From Nocardioides sp. YIM 152315 (lineage in GTDB: Bacteria > Actinomycetota > Actinomycetes > Propionibacteriales > Nocardioidaceae): 64,000 nucleotides of DNA. The position numbers and the translations under genes are program-made. The stretch spans positions 1 to 64,000 of the forward strand of contig NZ_JARGER010000008.1 in NCBI RefSeq assembly GCF_029210375.1, given 5' to 3'. This document shows positions 8,440 to 16,043 of this stretch, one piece after another. Under the pieces are notes generated by a model. It was not told where the DNA came from. It saw only the letters and a list, made by a program, of their open reading frames with translations, and made no database searches. How positions within the stretch are numbered: position 1 is the first letter of the stretch; every line of letters begins with the position of its first letter.

Positions 8440-9016
8440 CGCGGGTCACCTCCTCCGGCAGGTCGGACTCGGCGTCCAGCACGTCCCGCAGGCGGGCCAG
8501 GGCACGGTGCAACCGGGACTTCACGGTGCCGCGCGGCCACCCCAGGACGGTCGCGGTCTCGGCCTCGTCGAGGTCGAGGAGGTAGCGGCAGGTCACCACC
8601 TGGCGATGGTGCGGCGACAGGCCCGCGAGACCGCGGACGAGGGCGTCCTGCCGCTCCCGGGACAGCACGGACTCCGCCGGGTCGTCGGGCCGGGAGAGGA
8701 GCAGCGGCGCGGCCCGCTCCCACTGGCGTTCGCGCGCCGATCGCCGGGACGTGGACCGGTGCAGGTTGCGGGCCTCGTTGGCGACGATCCTCAGCAGCCA
8801 CGGACGGAACGGCGCCCCGGGCCGGAACCGGTCCAGCGCGGCGTACGCCTTGACGAAGGCCTCCTGCACGACGTCCTCCGCGTCTGCGCCGGCACCGAGC
8901 AGGGCGGCGGTGCGCAGCGCGATCGGGGCATGGCGACCCACCAGCTCCGCGTACGCGTCGCGATCACCGCCGCGTACCCGGGCCAGCAGCTCAGCATCGT
9001 CCGGGCCGGCGTGCAG
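8432..9016 (-). CDS. ECF-family RNA polymerase sigma factor
   Basis: About 194 residues. Region 2 is seen as DAEDVVQEAFVKAYAALDRF and RPWLLRIVANEARN; region 4 as LSPHHRQVVTCRYLLDLDE and GWPRGTVKSRLHRALARL. It would direct RNA polymerase to a small regulon, often including its own promoter. The start is a problem: no in-frame ATG, GTG or TTG lies between the conserved N-terminus and 9177. The best candidate is a CTG at 9014-9016 with GAGAGAGG about 10 nt upstream, giving LHAGPDDAELLARVRGGD. A long frame continues upstream but overlaps the divergent gene at 9104-9140 and is not protein-like. Confidence 0.85.
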   Translation of the reverse strand: MHAGPDDAELLARVRGGDRDAYAELVGRHAPIALRTAALLGAGADAEDVVQEAFVKAYAALDRFRPGAPFRPWLLRIVANEARNLHRSTSRRSARERQWERAAPLLLSRPDDPAESVLSRERQDALVRGLAGLSPHHRQVVTCRYLLDLDEAETATVLGWPRGTVKSRLHRALARLRDVLDAESDLPEEVTRGG

Positions 9017-9139
9017 TTCGGTGTCCCTCTCTCGTCCGACCTGTGTACACCACCGCGCGCCCGGAGGTTCCCGACCTTGTGCGCGGATCTGCGGAGGCGC
9101 ACCATGAGAGGCACGGCGCGTCGCGAGAAGGTGAAGCCG

Positions 9140-9817
9140 ATGGGCACGACAGATGTCCTCCGCAGCTCGATCCATCACTCCCAGGACCGTCTCGTCGACC
9201 GACTGGCCGACGCGCGCTCGATGGAGGCGCCGCCCGACCGTCCACGCGAGGGACATGCCCGGATCGACGCGTTCCTCTCCAGCGCGAGCAAGCACCTCCA
9301 TGCCGTCGACGAGGTGCTGCTCCAGCCGACCCGTCGTGGCGTGCCGGACGGCGGGCCGCTCGTGCACGACTACCTGCGCTCCGTCAAGGACCTCGAGGTG
9401 GTGCTCGCCCACGTGAAGGCGCACGAGTACGGCTCGGTCTACGAGACGTCGTTCTCGTGGCCCGAGGTCTGGGGCGACGTCGAGCACGCGATGACCGACC
9501 ACCACCGCCACGAGGCGGTGCTTGGCGACCGGCTCAGCGACACCCTCGACGACGAGGAGCTCCAGGACCTCGCGCAGCGGCTCTACTCCGCGGAGCTGGC
9601 GGCTCCGAGCCGGCCGCACCCCTACACCCCGCACACGGGCCTGTTCGGGGCCGTCGCCCGCAAGGTGATGCACACCGCCGACCGCTTCTGGGACACGGTC
9701 GAGGGGCGGATGGTGCCCGAGCCGGTGCCGCCCCCGAAGAAGAAGCCGGGCCTGGTCGCGCAGTACTTCCTGGCCGACCCGCGCTTCGACGAGGAGGAGC
9801 GGCGGCCCAGACCCTAG
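9140..9817 (+). CDS. Hemerythrin-like domain protein
   Basis: 225 residues from ATG 9140 (RBS GAGAAGG). An ATG at 9104 behind GGAGG would add 12 residues and is equally possible. Predicted all-helical with spaced His/Glu typical of hemerythrin HHE domains: HARIDAFLSSASKHLHAVDE, HDYLRSVKDLE, HAMTDHHRHEAVLGDRL. Such proteins bind a di-iron centre and sense or handle oxygen or nitric oxide. The C-terminus is Pro/Lys-rich (VPPPKKKPG) and ends in a charged tail. It is divergent from the ECF sigma gene, with little space between starts, so shared control is plausible. Confidence 0.7.
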   Translation: MGTTDVLRSSIHHSQDRLVDRLADARSMEAPPDRPREGHARIDAFLSSASKHLHAVDEVLLQPTRRGVPDGGPLVHDYLRSVKDLEVVLAHVKAHEYGSVYETSFSWPEVWGDVEHAMTDHHRHEAVLGDRLSDTLDDEELQDLAQRLYSAELAAPSRPHPYTPHTGLFGAVARKVMHTADRFWDTVEGRMVPEPVPPPKKKPGLVAQYFLADPRFDEEERRPRP

Positions 9818-9827
9818 GGTCGGGGGC

Positions 9828-10505
9828 ATGACGCGGATCGCCGTCCTGGGAGGACACGGGAAGACCGGCCGGGCGGTCGCCGTCGGGCTCGCCGACCGGC
9901 GCGCCGAGGCGGTGCCCCTGGGGCGCGGCGCGTGGCCGGACCTGCCCGACGCGCTGGCCGGCTGCGACGCGGCGTACCTGATCGCGCCCAACCTGCACCC
10001 CGACGAGCCCAGCTACGTGGGTCAGGCGCTCGCCGCCATGTCGGTCGCCGGAGTCCGCCGCGTCGTCTACCACTCGGTGGCGTCGCCGTACGTGCCCGAG
10101 ATGCCGCACCACCTGGGCAAGGCGGTCGCCGAGTCGCGGGTGCGCACGTCGGGCCTGGCGTGGACGATCCTCCAGCCCGGCGCCTACCTGCAGAACCTCG
10201 ACCTGTCGGGCCCGACCGTGCGGGTGCCGTACGACGTGGACGCGCCCTTCGGCCTGCTCGACCTGGCCGACCTCGGTGCCGCCGCCGCGAGCGTCCTGCT
10301 CGAGGACGGCCACGACGGCGCGACGTACGAGCTCGCCACGCGCCGGACGACCACGCGCGAGCTCGCCGAGGAGGCCGGCCTCGTCGCCGAGCGCGTGCCG
10401 GATCCGGGCACGCATCCGTGGCTGAGCGCGATGTTCGACTACTACGACCGCTTCGGCCTGCCGGTCGGCACGCTCCCGCTGCGGGCCCTGCTCGGTAAGA
10501 GCTGA
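9828..10505 (+). CDS. NAD(P)-binding oxidoreductase, NmrA/atypical SDR type
   Basis: 225 residues. N-terminal Rossmann loop is slightly degenerate (VLGGHGKTGRAVAVGL, about 5-20). VYHSVASPYVPEMPHHLGKA marks the central region and WTILQPGAYLQN is the conserved NmrA/SDR-a5-like segment. The typical YxxxK is not obvious, as in many NmrA-like redox sensors or quinone-reductase-like proteins. Substrate unknown. It begins 10 bp after the hemerythrin-like gene and may share its transcript. Confidence 0.82.
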   Translation: MTRIAVLGGHGKTGRAVAVGLADRRAEAVPLGRGAWPDLPDALAGCDAAYLIAPNLHPDEPSYVGQALAAMSVAGVRRVVYHSVASPYVPEMPHHLGKAVAESRVRTSGLAWTILQPGAYLQNLDLSGPTVRVPYDVDAPFGLLDLADLGAAAASVLLEDGHDGATYELATRRTTTRELAEEAGLVAERVPDPGTHPWLSAMFDYYDRFGLPVGTLPLRALLGKS

Positions 10506-10523
10506 CCGGTCGGAGCTGACCGG

Positions 10524-10898
10524 TCAGGCGTTGGCGCGGACGATCTGCTGGAGCGCCCACCGGTTGCCGTCCGGGTCGGCGAAGTAGACGAACCGGCCCC
10601 ACGGCTGCTCGTCGACTCCCTCGCAGTCGACGCCGCGCTCCCGCAGGTAGGTGAGGGCGGCGTCCGCGTCGTCGACGACGACCTGGATGAGCTGCGAGGA
10701 GCCCTGCGGCATCATCTCCAGCCCGACGCCGAAGCAGAACGAGCACGCCGAGCCCGGGGGCGTGACCTGCACGAAGCGCAGCTCCGGGCTGACGCGCTGG
10801 TCGTGGTCGACCGTCCAGCCGACGGTGTCGCCGTAGAACTCGACCGACCGGTCCACGTCGGCGACGGCGATCGGGACGAGCTCGATCCTGAAGTCCAT
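10524..10898 (-). CDS. VOC (glyoxalase/bleomycin-resistance fold) protein
   Basis: 124 residues from ATG 10898 (AGAAGGAG upstream). One betaalphabetabetabeta module pair is seen: IELVPIAVADVDRSVEFYGD at the start, LIQVVVDDADAALTYLRERG in the middle, and WGRFVYFADPDGNRWALQQI at the end. The metal or substrate residues vary in this superfamily, so activity cannot be named; many such proteins act as dioxygenase-like or resistance proteins. It converges on the NmrA-like gene, and the 18-bp gap contains a repeated GAGCTGACCGGTC. Confidence 0.88.
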   Translation of the reverse strand: MDFRIELVPIAVADVDRSVEFYGDTVGWTVDHDQRVSPELRFVQVTPPGSACSFCFGVGLEMMPQGSSQLIQVVVDDADAALTYLRERGVDCEGVDEQPWGRFVYFADPDGNRWALQQIVRANA

Positions 10899-11025
10899 CG
10901 GGTGCTCCTTCTGGTGGGGTTGGGTACCACCAGTCAACCGCGGATTCAGGTCAGTTCCTGACCGTTGTGGCCGGCCGATCCGGAGAGTGTGCGACCCGAC
11001 CTGCGGGCCGCCCTGCGACGTCAGG

Positions 11026-11241
11026 TCAGTCGTCGACCTCGGCGACCACGACGAGCTGTGCGCTGTCGGGATCGACCCAGATCCGGTCGACGCCCTCCCG
11101 GCGCAGGGTTGCCTCGATGGCGTCGAGCAGCGCGAGCTGCAGCGACACGCTGGCGTCGGGGTGGACGGTCACGATCTCCTTGATCGCGCGGCGCAGGGGG
11201 GCCGGACCGGTGGGGGCGGGGGCGGTCGTCTGGACGCTCAT
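11026..11241 (-). CDS. Small conserved-looking hypothetical protein
   Basis: 71 residues, ATG 11241. The sequence is amphipathic and well composed: LRRAIKEIVTVHPDASVSLQ, LALLDAIEATLRREGVDRIW, VDPDSAQLVVVAEVDD. This suggests a helical N-terminal half followed by a strand-rich end. I do not recognise a family. A much longer open frame continues upstream, but it is the antisense of the SDR gene at 11374 and reads as low-complexity sequence. Confidence 0.6.
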   Translation of the reverse strand: MSVQTTAPAPTGPAPLRRAIKEIVTVHPDASVSLQLALLDAIEATLRREGVDRIWVDPDSAQLVVVAEVDD

Positions 11242-11373
11242 GCGGGTTCGATCGGCCGTCGCGGGCGACTGCTGCGGAGTGAGGCCCGCGTTTACCCAAA
11301 GTTGGGGGTCATGGCGCCGTTCCACCCGATGCCCGGTACTCGTGTGGGCCGCCCGCCCTGACAGACTCACCGC

Positions 11374-12117
11374 ATGCGCCGACTCTCCCTCGTCACCGGC
11401 GGCACCCGCGGCATCGGCGCAGCGATCGCCCTCCGGCTGGCACGCGACGGCCACGACCTCGTGCTCGGCCACGCCCGCGACGACCGCGCGGCGGAGGAGG
11501 CCCGGCTCGCGGTCGAGGACGCCGGCGCCCGCTGCGCCGTCGTGCGCGCCGACCTCACCGACCCCGACGGGGTCGACCGGCTGTTCGCGGCCGCGGCGGA
11601 GCACGGGCGGCTCACCGGCGTCGTCAACAACGCCGGCGCGACGCTGCACCTCGGCCGGCTCGCCGAGACCCCGCCGGCGATCGTCGCCGCCACCGTCGAC
11701 CTGAACCTGACCGCGGCACTGCTCGTCGCCCGGGCCGCGGTGCGCACGCTCGGCACGTCGTACGGCGGCGCCGGCGGCGTGCTCGTCAACGTCAGCTCGG
11801 GCGCCGCGACCCTGGGCGCCCCGGGGGAGTACGTCCAGTACGCCGCCGCGAAGGCCGGCGTGGACGCGATGACGGTCGGGCTGGCGCAGGAGGTCGCCAC
11901 CGACGGGGTGCGCGTCGTCGGCGTGGCGCCCGGCATCGTCCGCACCACGATCCACGCCGACGCCGGCGAGCCCGGGCGCGTGGACCGGGTCGGGCCGCGG
12001 GTGCCGCTCGGCCGCGCCGGCGAGCCCCACGAGGTCGCCGACGCCGTCGGCTGGCTGATGAGCGACGAGGCGTCGTACGTCACCGGCACCACGCTGCGCG
12101 TCGCCGGCGGGCGATGA
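11374..12117 (+). CDS. SDR-family 3-oxoacyl reductase-like dehydrogenase
   Basis: 247 residues. Classical short-chain dehydrogenase: TGGTRGIGAAIA (cofactor loop, about 7-18), NNAGATLHLG (NNAG), Ser of NVSSGAATLG, catalytic YVQYAAAKAG (Tyr-x3-Lys) and PGIVRTTIHAD. Length fits FabG-type enzymes. It would reduce a keto group with NAD(P)H. A stand-alone position gives no substrate hint, so FabG proper is unlikely to be proven from here. Confidence 0.93.
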   Translation: MRRLSLVTGGTRGIGAAIALRLARDGHDLVLGHARDDRAAEEARLAVEDAGARCAVVRADLTDPDGVDRLFAAAAEHGRLTGVVNNAGATLHLGRLAETPPAIVAATVDLNLTAALLVARAAVRTLGTSYGGAGGVLVNVSSGAATLGAPGEYVQYAAAKAGVDAMTVGLAQEVATDGVRVVGVAPGIVRTTIHADAGEPGRVDRVGPRVPLGRAGEPHEVADAVGWLMSDEASYVTGTTLRVAGGR

Positions 12118-12266
12118 GCGGGGCCTCGGCGACGGATCGTTGGTCTAGACCGGTCGCGTCCGCCCCGTGGTGTGCCGCGAATCGGACTCCAGGCGTCCTT
12201 TAAGGTTTCTCGCATTGTCGTCCGTCTCGGACGGGATCTCGGATCACTCATGAACGGGGGACTCTC

Positions 12267-13877
12267 TTGACCATCGCCACCCCGACGCCCCGGCGTCGGC
12301 TCCTCAGCGCCGCCGCAGTGGCTGCTCTCGCCGGATCGGCGCTCGTCGCCGGCACCGCGACACCCGCGTCGGCCGTCCCGATCCCGCCAGGATCGATCAC
12401 CGGCGTCGTCGTCGGTCCGGACGGGGCGCCGGCTCCCGGCGTGTCCGTCTACGTCACCGGCGACCTCAACGGCGACGGCGACTACAACGATCCCGAAGAC
12501 TCCTTCGACAACATCGACACCGGCGCCGGTGGCGACTACGCCTTCGCTCACCTCGCCGCCGCCAACTACCAGGTCCAGTTCTCGGGGCCGGGCTACCAGA
12601 ACCAGTCGACCCTGGTGTCGGTCGGTGCGGGCAACTCGGCCCTCCCGACGACGATCCTGGCCGCCGAGGCTCCCTTCGTGGTCGTCGACGCCAACACCGA
12701 CATCACCGGCACCGTCACCAACGCCGCGACCGGCTTGGCGCTCCCGGGCGCCAGCGTCACCGCCTACAACGCGACCACCGGCGCGTACGTGCAGGGCACG
12801 ACGGTCGACGTGACAGGTGCCTACGAGTTCGAGGATCTCGACCCGAGCATCCCGGTCAAGCTCATGTTCACCCGAAGCGGTGGGGGCGGCCTGCTCGGCT
12901 ACGAGAACCAGTGGTCCGGCGGTGCCCGCAGCAAGGGCGCTGCCGCCGTCGTGACGCTCACCCCCGGCACGCCCGTGACCGTCTCGGCGGCGCTGACGCA
13001 GTACGCCGGCATCACCGGCAAGGTGCTCAACCCGGGCGGCGGGGTGCCGTACTCCGCGTCGGTCGTGGCCTTCGACGCCGACACCGCCGCCGTCTCGTTC
13101 GCGACCGTGCGACCCGACGGCGCCTACTACCTCGACGGCCTGCATGCGGGCGAGAGCTACCGGCTCCGGTTCACCGGCTACGACCTCGTCGGCAACGACA
13201 CGGCCAACGACGGCCACACCTACCTGGACGTCTGGCACGGCGGAAGCAACGACTTCACCCACGCGACCGCGCTGACGACGGGCGCACCCGGTACCTTCAC
13301 CACGGGCATCGACGCGACGTTCGACGACAGCCTGACCGTGCTGGAGAAGCCCTCGATCGCCGGCACCTTCGCGATCGGCAAGACGCTGAAGGCGAACCCG
13401 GGCCGTTGGAGCAAGAACGGCGGCTCGGTCTTCACCTACGCGTGGCTGCGTGGCTCGAAGACCCTCGCCACCGGACCGACGTACAAGCCGGCCAAGGCGG
13501 ACGCGGGCCGGAAGATCAGCCTGCAGGTGACGAACAGCAACCTCTACGCCGGCGAGGAGCGCGTCGCCACGGTCACCGTGACCGGCAAGGTCGCCAAGTA
13601 CGCCTCGAAGATCGACAAGTTGGCCAAGACCAAGAAGGGCAAGCTGACCGTCAAGGTCAAGGCCGGTGGTGAGAAGGCCAAGAAGATCAAGGGCAAGGTC
13701 GTCCTCAAGAAGGGCAAGAAGACCATCGCCAAGGCCAAGGTGAAGAAGGGCAAGGCGAAGTTCCCGCTCAAGGGACAGCTCGCCAGGCCCGGCAAGCACA
13801 AGTTCACCGTCAAGTACACCGGCAACAAGACCACGTTCGCCTACCAGGGCAAGATCAAGGTCACGGTCAGGAAGTAG
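12267..13877 (+). CDS. Large secreted repeat protein with carboxypeptidase-regulatory-like and Ig-like modules
   Basis: 536 residues, TTG start (GGGGG upstream; no better start fits the signal peptide). Signal peptide about 1-36 (RRRLLSAAAVAALAGSALVA, cleavage after PASA). Three Cna-B/carboxypeptidase-regulatory-like modules lie at about 44-115, 125-210 and 230-335 (ITGVVVGPDGAPAPGVSVYV, ITGTVTNAATGLALPGASV, ITGKVLNPGGGVPYSASVV). A domain at about 350-430 contains GKTLKANPGRWS, an A-type module common in actinobacterial surface proteins. A strongly Lys-rich Ig-like domain ends the protein. No sortase motif or transmembrane anchor is seen, so it is secreted or wall-associated by charge. Role unknown. 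Confidence 0.85.
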   Translation: MTIATPTPRRRLLSAAAVAALAGSALVAGTATPASAVPIPPGSITGVVVGPDGAPAPGVSVYVTGDLNGDGDYNDPEDSFDNIDTGAGGDYAFAHLAAANYQVQFSGPGYQNQSTLVSVGAGNSALPTTILAAEAPFVVVDANTDITGTVTNAATGLALPGASVTAYNATTGAYVQGTTVDVTGAYEFEDLDPSIPVKLMFTRSGGGGLLGYENQWSGGARSKGAAAVVTLTPGTPVTVSAALTQYAGITGKVLNPGGGVPYSASVVAFDADTAAVSFATVRPDGAYYLDGLHAGESYRLRFTGYDLVGNDTANDGHTYLDVWHGGSNDFTHATALTTGAPGTFTTGIDATFDDSLTVLEKPSIAGTFAIGKTLKANPGRWSKNGGSVFTYAWLRGSKTLATGPTYKPAKADAGRKISLQVTNSNLYAGEERVATVTVTGKVAKYASKIDKLAKTKKGKLTVKVKAGGEKAKKIKGKVVLKKGKKTIAKAKVKKGKAKFPLKGQLARPGKHKFTVKYTGNKTTFAYQGKIKVTVRK

Positions 13878-13888
13878 CACCCGGACCT

Positions 13889-13934
13889 CGCGCCGCGGCC
13901 CCGGGACCGAGTCAGGTCCCGGGGCCGCGGCGCG
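13889..13934. terminator. Bidirectional terminator hairpin
   Basis: Perfect 20-bp arms at 13889-13908 and 13915-13934 with a 6-nt loop (GAGTCA), placed exactly between the convergent secreted protein gene and the response regulator gene. No U-tract is present, as is common in actinobacteria. Confidence 0.85.
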
Positions 13935-14594
13935 TCACGGCTCGATCAGGCCGGCCCGGATCGCGTAGCGGGTGAGCTGGGTGCGGTCGCGCATGCCGAG
14001 CTTCGCGAGGATGTTGGCGCGGTGGCGCTCGACGGTCTTGATGCTGATCGTCAGGGCGCGGGCGATCTCCTTCGACGAGCTGCCCTCGGCGATCAGCTTG
14101 AGCACCTCGTCCTCGCGCTCGGTCAGCACCGTCTCGGGCACGCGCTCGCCCCGCCGCATCCGGTCGAGGTAGTCGCGCACCAGCGCCCCCATCGCGCCGG
14201 GGTAGACGAACGCCTCGCCCCGCAGCGCCGCGCGACACGCGCCGACGAGATCCTCGTCGGCGACCGACTTGAGCACGTAGCCGCAGGCGCCGAGCTTGAG
14301 CGACTCGAAGAAGTACTGCTCGTTGTCGTGCATCGAGAGCATCAGCATCCGGGGCGGCTCGCCGCGCGACGAACGACGCCCGATCTCGCGCGCCGCCTGC
14401 AGGCCGGTCATCCGGGGCATCGCGATGTCGAGGATCACCAGGTCGACGTCGGTGTCGCGCACGCGCTCGACGGCCTCGGCCCCGTCTCCCGCCTCGGCCA
14501 CGACCGTGAGGTCGGGCTCCTGGTCGAGGATCAGGCGTACGCCGCGGCGCACCAGGGCGTGGTCGTCCGCGAGCAGGATCCGGGCAGCGGTCAC
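13935..14594 (-). CDS. LuxR/NarL-family response regulator
   Basis: 219 residues, GTG start at 14594 (GGAGG 9 nt upstream), overlapping the kinase stop by 4 bp (GTGA). The receiver domain has acidic pair Asp10-Asp11 and phosphoacceptor Asp56 in VILDIAMP; Lys is in YVLKSVADED. A LuxR-type HTH follows (LTEREDEVLKLIAEGSSSKE, IKTVERHRANILAKL, about 150-212). It is the partner of the downstream-strand histidine kinase in the same operon. Targets are not visible here. Confidence 0.94.
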   Translation of the reverse strand: MTAARILLADDHALVRRGVRLILDQEPDLTVVAEAGDGAEAVERVRDTDVDLVILDIAMPRMTGLQAAREIGRRSSRGEPPRMLMLSMHDNEQYFFESLKLGACGYVLKSVADEDLVGACRAALRGEAFVYPGAMGALVRDYLDRMRRGERVPETVLTEREDEVLKLIAEGSSSKEIARALTISIKTVERHRANILAKLGMRDRTQLTRYAIRAGLIEP

Positions 14595-15448
14595 GACGAC
14601 GGCACCTCCAGTCGCACGGTGGTGCCGGCGGGGGAGCTGGTGACCGCCAGCTCGCCGTGGGCGAGCCGGGCGCGCTCGCGCATGCCGCGCAGGCCGTCGC
14701 CGTCGGTGCGGGTGTCGAAGCCCCGGCCGTCGTCGGCGACGACCAGCGCCACCCGGTCGCCGACGCGGGTGAGCGAGAGCTCGACACCGTCGGCGTGCGC
14801 GTGCCGGGCCGCGTTGGTGAGCGCCTCCTGGGCGACCCGGTAGACGACGAGCTCGGCCTCGGGCGAGAGCGGGGGCAGGCCGGGCGTGACCACCCGGCGC
14901 ACCGACGCGCTGCTGTGCTCGGCGAAGTCGTTGGCGAGCGACGCGAGGGCGTTGGGCAGGCCGAGGTCCTCGAGCACGCCGGGCCGCAGCCGCCGGACGA
15001 CGCGGCGTACGTCGTCCAGGCCGTCGCGGGTGCTCTCGCGCAGCGCCGCGAGCTCGTCGGCGAGCTCCGGCGGGACCCGCTGCTCGAGCTGCTTGAGCCC
15101 GAGCAGCACGACCGTGAGCTGCTGACCGACGTCGTCGTGGAGCTCCCGGGCGATCCGGTGTCGCTCGGCCTCCTGGGCCGCGAGCGCCCGGGCGCTGCTC
15201 GCGGCCCGCTCGTCCTCGAGCCGCTCGAACATCGCGTCGTACTCGGCCACCACCTTCTCGATCGGCTTGAAGCTCGAGCGCAGCAGCAGCGAGTTGGTCA
15301 CGAGCATCACCAGCAGGCCGACGCCGAGCACGACTGCCTCGGACACGACGGGGTGCCGCGACACGCTGAACGGGCCCAGCACCAGCAGCAGCGTCGCGAC
15401 CGCGAGGACGGCGCCGTTGATCAGCACCACCTTCCAGTACAGCCGCAC
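14591..15448 (-). CDS. NarL-type sensor histidine kinase
   Basis: 285 residues from GTG 15448 (VRLYWKVVL). Two N-terminal transmembrane helices (about 7-26 and 36-57) with a very short outside loop are followed by a coiled linker, a HisKA_3 box (ERHRIARELHDDVGQQLT, phospho-His about 104) and a HATPase_c domain (VAQEALTNAARHA, DDGRGF, GLRGMRERA). The tiny extracytoplasmic loop suggests it senses a membrane or intramembrane signal (LiaS/DesK-like) rather than a soluble ligand. It forms an operon with the response regulator. Confidence 0.93.
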   Translation of the reverse strand: MRLYWKVVLINGAVLAVATLLLVLGPFSVSRHPVVSEAVVLGVGLLVMLVTNSLLLRSSFKPIEKVVAEYDAMFERLEDERAASSARALAAQEAERHRIARELHDDVGQQLTVVLLGLKQLEQRVPPELADELAALRESTRDGLDDVRRVVRRLRPGVLEDLGLPNALASLANDFAEHSSASVRRVVTPGLPPLSPEAELVVYRVAQEALTNAARHAHADGVELSLTRVGDRVALVVADDGRGFDTRTDGDGLRGMRERARLAHGELAVTSSPAGTTVRLEVPSS

Positions 15449-15533
15449 GCGGCCAGCCTGACACGCGCGCGCGGGCACGAAATGGGTGGTGGACCCCATT
15501 CGGCGGCGTGTCGCGCCCGCGAAGACTAGGGGC

Positions 15534-16043
15534 ATGACCCCGACGACGTACCTCCTGGCGGCCGCCGCGCTCGCGGTCTGCTGGGCGGCGGCGTGCGTGC
15601 GCCGCGTGCCGTCGGGCTCGTGGGTGGCCGTCACGCGTGACGGCATGGTGCGCCGGGTGCGCCGCAGCGGTCTGGCGTGGCGGCTGCCGTTCGTGGAGCG
15701 CTTCGAGCAGGAGGTCGACGACCGGCAGGAGGTGCCGCTGCACGTGCGGGCCGCGACCCGGGACGGGGTCCGCGTCCACGTGCTCGCCGAGGCGGTCGTG
15801 TCGGTCCCGCGGCCCGTCGTCGGCGCGGCGTACGTCGACCCCTGGTCGGCGGCGGAGCGGGCCGCGGAGGAGGCGATCGCCCGGTCCGTGACGGACTGGT
15901 CGGCAGCCGAGCTCACGCAGACGGCCGCGGCCACCACGCGGCCGCTCCGCCGCCAGGTGGACGCGGCGATGGACGAGCACGGGGTGCGGGTCGCCGACCT
16001 GGCGCTGGTCGAGGTGGACGTCCCGCTCCATGGATCCCGCTGA
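15534..16043 (+). CDS. Membrane-anchored SPFH/band-7-like protein
   Basis: 169 residues. One N-terminal transmembrane helix (TYLLAAAALAVCWAAACV) is followed by a domain like the start of SPFH/stomatin proteins: VPSGSWVAVTRDGMVRRVRR, LPFVERFEQEVDDRQEVPL, then ATRDGVRVHVLAEAVVSVPR. It is shorter than full band-7 proteins and lacks a long coiled coil. The 3' end overlaps the antiporter gene by 14 bp, so the two are coupled; a scaffold or regulator role for the antiporter is an inference. Confidence 0.7.
   Translation: MTPTTYLLAAAALAVCWAAACVRRVPSGSWVAVTRDGMVRRVRRSGLAWRLPFVERFEQEVDDRQEVPLHVRAATRDGVRVHVLAEAVVSVPRPVVGAAYVDPWSAAERAAEEAIARSVTDWSAAELTQTAAATTRPLRRQVDAAMDEHGVRVADLALVEVDVPLHGSR

Noticed and set aside
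10500..10523. Functional operator from the repeated GAGCTGACCGGTC
   Set aside because: The two copies lie between convergent stop codons, where an operator is unlikely; a local duplication is simpler.
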